From JAGLQQ01 sp043806135 (lineage in GTDB: Bacteria > Omnitrophota > Gorgyraeia > B26-G9), in contig JAZDHG010000067.1 of NCBI GenBank assembly GCA_043806135.1, forward strand, positions 1 through 15,594: a stretch of 15,594 nucleotides of DNA, given 5' to 3'. This document shows positions 12,396 to 15,594 of this stretch, piece by piece (positions within the stretch are counted from its first letter, which is position 1; each line of letters starts with the position of its first letter). A program made the translations under genes and the position numbers. The notes beneath the pieces were generated by a model that had not been told where the DNA came from, searched no databases, and saw only the letters and a list, made by a program, of their open reading frames with translations.

Positions 12396-13382
12396 ATGAG
12401 TTTAGTAGAAAATTATAAAAACATTCGGAAATCAATAGTTGCATTTGTATGTAAATATAAGCCCAAAAATCATCCAGAAGAACCTGACCCAGCATTTCCT
12501 CCTATTATAGGGACTGGATTTGTAGTGGATGCTGATGGCTTGATTGCAACCAACCATCATGTTATTCGAGCTTTTGAAAAAGTTTGGAAACCAAAAGATG
12601 CTAAGGAAGAAGATTGGGGAGTTATAGGAATTCTTTTTCATTTAACTCCAGAAGGCATGATGCAATTCCCCTTAGAAGTAATAGGCGCAGGAGTAGTTGG
12701 AGGATTTGATCCTGGAAAAAATTATTATGGTCCAGTTAAACCAGATATAGGCATTGTTCATGTAAAAGCCCGTGAACTGCCTTGTGTTACTGTTGAAGAA
12801 AAACCTATCTTAGTAGAAGGAATGGAAATAGCTACTGCGGGATTTCCTATGGGTGAAGATACTTTGATGGCGCCAGGATGGCTACATCAAATTACGCCTA
12901 CTCTTCAACGAGGAATAATAAGTGCTATTCTTCCTTTTGAATGTGAAGAATATCATGCCCTTGCAATCAATATTATGACTCAAGGAGGAGCAAGTGGTTC
13001 TCCTGTATTTTTTACAGATTCTGGTAATGTAATTGGCATATTATACGCTGGACTTAAAGAACCTTGTTTAACAACCTATAGCCTTCCATCAAAAATAAGA
13101 AAAGCTATTGAAAAGATAGAACCATCGCTACATAGTCATTTATTCCAAGCGCCAACTAATATAAGTTATGTTGTACCATCTCGTTTTATTCCTAAATCAA
13201 TAGAACAAGTTAAATCAGATCCTAGTTTTTCAGTTCCTCAAGATGCTCAAACAATAGAAGAAATGAAAAAAACCATGCCAAGAAAGAGCTCTCTCGAAGC
13301 AATTGAAAGAGATAGAAAAAATATGTCTGCCAACTCTAGTAATAAACCATCTGTGAAAGAATTTAAAATAAATATAGTTTAA
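12396..13382 (+). CDS. Cytoplasmic trypsin-like serine protease, cassette 1 gene 1
   Basis: This 328-residue protein has a chymotrypsin/HtrA-like protease fold. His55 lies in GLIATNHHVI, Asp117 in KPDIGIVHV, and Ser200 in QGGASGSPVFF with the oxyanion-hole glycine. After the protease domain (about 1-245), a low-complexity charged tail (260-328) contains SIEQVKSD and EEMKKTMPRK and has no PDZ domain. No signal peptide or membrane helix is seen, so it should act in the cytoplasm, unlike housekeeping DegP/HtrA proteases. The ATG follows the attC core by 12 bases, with TGAGGA (12384-12389) as ribosome binding site, typical of cassettes. It is AT-rich compared with the pilus genes. Trypsin-like modules occur as effectors in defence systems; that role is inferred here. 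Confidence 0.85.
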   Translation: MSLVENYKNIRKSIVAFVCKYKPKNHPEEPDPAFPPIIGTGFVVDADGLIATNHHVIRAFEKVWKPKDAKEEDWGVIGILFHLTPEGMMQFPLEVIGAGVVGGFDPGKNYYGPVKPDIGIVHVKARELPCVTVEEKPILVEGMEIATAGFPMGEDTLMAPGWLHQITPTLQRGIISAILPFECEEYHALAINIMTQGGASGSPVFFTDSGNVIGILYAGLKEPCLTTYSLPSKIRKAIEKIEPSLHSHLFQAPTNISYVVPSRFIPKSIEQVKSDPSFSVPQDAQTIEEMKKTMPRKSSLEAIERDRKNMSANSSNKPSVKEFKINIV

Positions 13383-13413
13383 ATTAACTCAATATAGACA
13401 AAGAAAATTTAAA

Positions 13414-14331
13414 ATGGAGAATTTAAAAAAAGAGAACTTTGATGAGATAGGTTGTCTTTTATCTGATTTAGTGTTTGATGCAGGTAATTATAAGGTGCAT
13501 CCTAACTCTCATTTCTCTAAAAATATTGCTTTGTCTGAGAAACACGTAAATTCAGATGGTTTTTTGTATCCGCCACTTGTGAATAAGTATCGGATAGATT
13601 CAAAAACTAAAAAAACCAAAAAAATACCTAACTCAGAGCGTCCGGCAAATATACATAGAGTAATTTCTACCCATTTAATTCAAAGAAAAGATGGTACTGA
13701 CCTTAGTCCAAACTTTAGACTAAATGAGGGAGCCCTAATACTGCGTATCCTTGGTGTTCTCTATGAAACATCAACGCAATTCTGGGACTGGTGGTGGGTC
13801 GGAAGAATTCACCTTGATAAGGATGAATTTAAGTGGATAAATAAACCTGCTATTTCAGAATTATTCATACAAGCGTTCAATGAATGGGAAAAGTGGGACT
13901 CTTCAGTTAAAATAGTGTTTCTGAATTGCTGTTTTAACTTCTCTCGTTCATTAACATATGAGTGGGATTATGAAAGATTTACATTTCTTTATATATGCAT
14001 TGATGCTATTTGGTGGATATCTGAAAATCAATATGGTATAAAAAATATTGGTGGACATGGGAACAGAATTAATACAATTCTTGAACATTTCCATCTCCAC
14101 ACAAATAAAGGTATTGTTAAAGATATTGTAGATATAAGACACAATTTGTTTCATCAAGGTCTTTGGGGATTAGAGAATCCAATGAGTGGTTTGAATAACA
14201 AGGAATATCAAAACATGCGCTATCTCCATGAAATTGTCAAACGCTGTATTCTAAGAATAATCGGAATTAAAAGTCCGTTTATTCAGTCCAATTGGGAGAA
14301 TTTTAAGGGGTGGAGAGTTTGGGATAGATAA
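13414..14331 (+). CDS. HEPN-like protein, cassette 1 gene 2
   Basis: This 305-residue protein is not firmly assigned to a family. Its C-terminal third is helical and contains DIRHNLFHQG, an R-x4-H motif (Arg242, His247) as in HEPN-domain ribonucleases, placed between predicted helices as in ApeA/Swt1-type HEPN domains. The N-terminal 130 residues contain no recognised domain. They include a basic linker (KTKKTKKIPNSERP) and an aromatic stretch QFWDWWWVGRIHLDKD. No signal peptide or membrane segment is seen. It starts 31 bases after the protease stop, with an A-rich leader and no clear Shine-Dalgarno. No attC lies between them, so the two genes share one cassette and probably act together. The attC follows 14 bases after the stop. 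Confidence 0.72.
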   Translation: MENLKKENFDEIGCLLSDLVFDAGNYKVHPNSHFSKNIALSEKHVNSDGFLYPPLVNKYRIDSKTKKTKKIPNSERPANIHRVISTHLIQRKDGTDLSPNFRLNEGALILRILGVLYETSTQFWDWWWVGRIHLDKDEFKWINKPAISELFIQAFNEWEKWDSSVKIVFLNCCFNFSRSLTYEWDYERFTFLYICIDAIWWISENQYGIKNIGGHGNRINTILEHFHLHTNKGIVKDIVDIRHNLFHQGLWGLENPMSGLNNKEYQNMRYLHEIVKRCILRIIGIKSPFIQSNWENFKGWRVWDR

Positions 14332-14345
14332 ATCAGTAGTTTGAC

Positions 14346-14423
14346 GTATAACAATTCACTTCAGCTAACTGGTGAGAATGCGCAAATGGAGCTCAACCCA
14401 GTAGCTGAGCTCAAACGTTAGAG
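14346..14423 (+). other. attC: Integron attC recombination site
   Basis: It has the full architecture of a folded attC. R'' is GTATAAC (14346-14352) and L'' is TCAGCTA (14361-14367). L' is TAGCTGA (14402-14408), exactly complementary to L''. The stem continues as ACTGG against CCAGT with one unpaired A, an extrahelical base. R' is GTTAGAG (14417-14423). The flanking CAATTCACTTCAG and GAGCTCAAACGTTAG resemble known attC ends. Its orientation, R'' after the stop and R' just before the next start, matches plus-strand cassettes. Length is 78 bases. Confidence 0.82.
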
Positions 14424-14433
14424 GAAAATTATT

Positions 14434-15378
14434 ATGAATTTTGATAGAAAAATATGTGCAATTTGCGAATCTGCTGTAATCAACTTTGAACGGAATCACA
14501 CAAAAGTAGCTGTTTATGAAATTGACTGTCCAAAATGTGGATTTTATCAAATAACGGATCAATTTATCGAAAGTGCAAGTAATATCCCAAAAGAAGATTT
14601 ATTACTCTTTTCAGGACATCTACGTCTTAATTCCTCTCCTCATCATCCAATAATGATTACTTCAGATTACTGTATAAAAATTCCAAATATTGTTTTACCT
14701 TATAAGAAAATGTCCGTTTCAGAAAAAGTGAATAACCTTCTCAAATATATTTATGGTAGCACAACAAAAGTTTTAGGAGAAGTTAAGATAAACGTAAATG
14801 AAATTCATCGTTTCTATTTACTTGCCCCCGGAGACTTAAATACAATCTTAGAATATCTAAGGGAAAGAAAATTAATAAGGTGGGGTGAAAAAGAAGGTAT
14901 TTATAGATGCCTTTTGACAATCGAGGGATGGGAGAGGTATGAGCAAATTAAAAATGAAATCACCAACAGCGATTCAAAACAAGTATTCGTAGCAATGAGT
15001 TTCGATGAAAACTTAAAAAATATTTACGATGAGGCTATAAAACCTGCTGCAGAAGAATGTGGTTTTGACGCTGTTCGTGTTGACTCCCAAGAACACAACG
15101 AAAAAATATGTGATCGCATAATTGGGGAAATCAATAAAAGCAGATTTGTTATCGCTGATTTCACACAAAATAAGCACGGGGTTTATTTTGAAACTGGTTA
15201 CGCCCTAGGCTTAAAAATACCTGTGATCTGGACTTGCAGTGAAAACGAAATTGATGGTTTGCATTTTGATACGCGTCAATATAATCATATATCTTGGAAA
15301 GATTTTGAGGATTTGAAAGAGAAATTAATTAATAGAATAAATGCAACAATTAAAATGAACGAACGGGTAGATAGGTAA
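14434..15378 (+). CDS. Zinc-ribbon protein with C-terminal deoxyribosyltransferase/TIR-like domain, cassette 2
   Basis: This is a 314-residue protein. Residues 1-40 form a zinc ribbon (CAIC at 8-11, CPKC at 32-35). Residues 95-175 look like a winged-helix segment (EIHRFYLLAPGDLNTILEYL, then a wing). Residues 182-305 form a Rossmann-like domain: VFVAMSF, a helix with PAAEECGFDAVRVD, IIGEINKSRFVIADFT, then GVYFETGYALGL with Glu253 as likely catalytic acid, and DTRQYNHISW. That layout is typical of nucleoside 2-deoxyribosyltransferase-like and TIR-like NAD/nucleotide-cleaving domains. Its activity may be N-glycosidic cleavage of a nucleotide or NAD, possibly triggered by the N-terminal sensor part. 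It starts 10 bases after attC with AGAGGAAA as binding site. The stop codon lies within a short direct repeat. Effector role is inferred. Confidence 0.8.
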   Translation: MNFDRKICAICESAVINFERNHTKVAVYEIDCPKCGFYQITDQFIESASNIPKEDLLLFSGHLRLNSSPHHPIMITSDYCIKIPNIVLPYKKMSVSEKVNNLLKYIYGSTTKVLGEVKINVNEIHRFYLLAPGDLNTILEYLRERKLIRWGEKEGIYRCLLTIEGWERYEQIKNEITNSDSKQVFVAMSFDENLKNIYDEAIKPAAEECGFDAVRVDSQEHNEKICDRIIGEINKSRFVIADFTQNKHGVYFETGYALGLKIPVIWTCSENEIDGLHFDTRQYNHISWKDFEDLKEKLINRINATIKMNERVDR

Positions 15379-15405
15379 CAGAATGTTCTGGGAACATAGG
15401 TAACA
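15371..15405. repeat. Direct repeat flanking a small palindrome
   Basis: ATAGGTAACA occurs at 15371-15380 and again at 15396-15405. Between and overlapping them is the palindrome ATGTTC (15383-15388) / GAACAT (15392-15397). The gene's TAA stop (15376-15378) lies in the first copy. It may be the end of an old insertion sequence. Confidence 0.6.
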
Positions 15406-15439
15406 CTTTTAGTACAATTTATAGGCAAAGGAGGTACTT

Positions 15440-15542
15440 GGGGACCCGCTATTCCACCTACGCGGTGGAATAGCGGTTGAATAAAAAGAAGAGAGCGGGA
15501 CGGAAGAAAAAGAAAATAAATAGTCGCTGTCCCTATTTATTT
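15440..15542 (+). mobile_element. Non-autonomous repeat element, copy B
   Basis: It is the shorter twin of 12167-12372. It has GGGGAC at the left, a perfect 13-bp hairpin CCGCTATTCCACC/GGTGGAATAGCGG (15446-15476), then the shared GAGAGYGGGACGGAAG stretch and the right-end stem AAATAAATAG/CTATTTATTT (15514-15542). It lacks the palindromic insert of copy A. It stops exactly where the attC R'' box begins (15543). Confidence 0.7.
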
Positions 15543-15594
15543 AACTAACACTTCAGGCAATCGGATAACGCTGCGCGTTTCCTCTGCTTGAGCT
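15543..15594 (+). other. attC: Integron attC site, truncated by window end
   Basis: R'' is AACTAAC (15543-15549) and L'' is TCAGGCA (15553-15559). The inner stem is GGATAACGC against GCGTTTCC with one bulged T. L' is TGCTTGA (15585-15591), complementary to L'' with one G-T wobble. The R' box would lie a few bases past the window end. It closes cassette 2. Confidence 0.7.

Noticed and set aside
12207..15542. Paired repeats considered as a CRISPR array
   Set aside because: There are only two copies, 3.2 kb apart, of unequal length, with genes between and no regular spacers.

Overview
The window looks like a chromosomal segment from an uncultured, diderm-type bacterium. It carries type IV pilus genes, signal peptides, a twin-arginine signal and an outer-membrane-lipoprotein-like domain. 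Its intergenic regions are crowded with short hairpins and heptamer repeats of a kind I associate with candidate phyla such as Omnitrophota. That placement is an inference from style and gene content; no rRNA or marker gene here fixes the taxonomy.

Bases 1-295 hold what looks like the 3' end of a tRNA-Ala or tmRNA (CCA at 19-21), then a chain of perfect hairpins and a 7-mer tandem repeat. Bases 296-2265 encode an exported thioredoxin-fold protein, a 57-residue basic protein, and two overlapping small membrane protein genes. Bases 2350-6067 form a tight four-gene operon behind a good promoter: an unknown two-helix membrane protein, an HPP-family membrane protein, and the complete AmmeMemoRadiSam set. 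That set consists of a radical SAM enzyme with a twin-arginine leader and a secreted Memo-AMMECR1 fusion. Inside the fusion a perfect ribosome binding site and ATG precede the AMMECR1 half.

Bases 6070-10976, on the minus strand, are a type IV pilus block transcribed from a strong promoter at 11003-11032. The order is a PilV-like, a PilW-like and a PilX-like minor pilin, then an unusual PilT paralogue that has lost both His-box histidines and gained a C-terminal domain. A conventional PilT follows, with its own -10 element. Bases 10977-11467 are non-coding and contain a 14-bp hairpin, a promoter placed directly before a terminator, and degenerate heptamer repeats. A hemolysin III/PAQR-type membrane protein follows (11468-12139).

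Bases 12167-15594 are the most interesting part. They read as an integron gene-cassette array without a visible integrase. A full attC site lies at 14346-14423, an attC cut by the window edge starts at 15543, and the 3' end of a third lies at 12373-12384. The first cassette holds two genes, a cytoplasmic trypsin-like protease and a HEPN-like (R-x4-H) protein. The second holds a zinc-ribbon protein with a C-terminal nucleoside-deoxyribosyltransferase/TIR-like domain. Protease, HEPN and TIR-like modules are typical of prokaryotic immunity, so this is a candidate cassette-borne defence locus. Two copies of a small non-autonomous repeat element (12167-12372 and 15440-15542) each end exactly against attC-derived sequence, which suggests that the element targets attC or that the array was remodelled by it.
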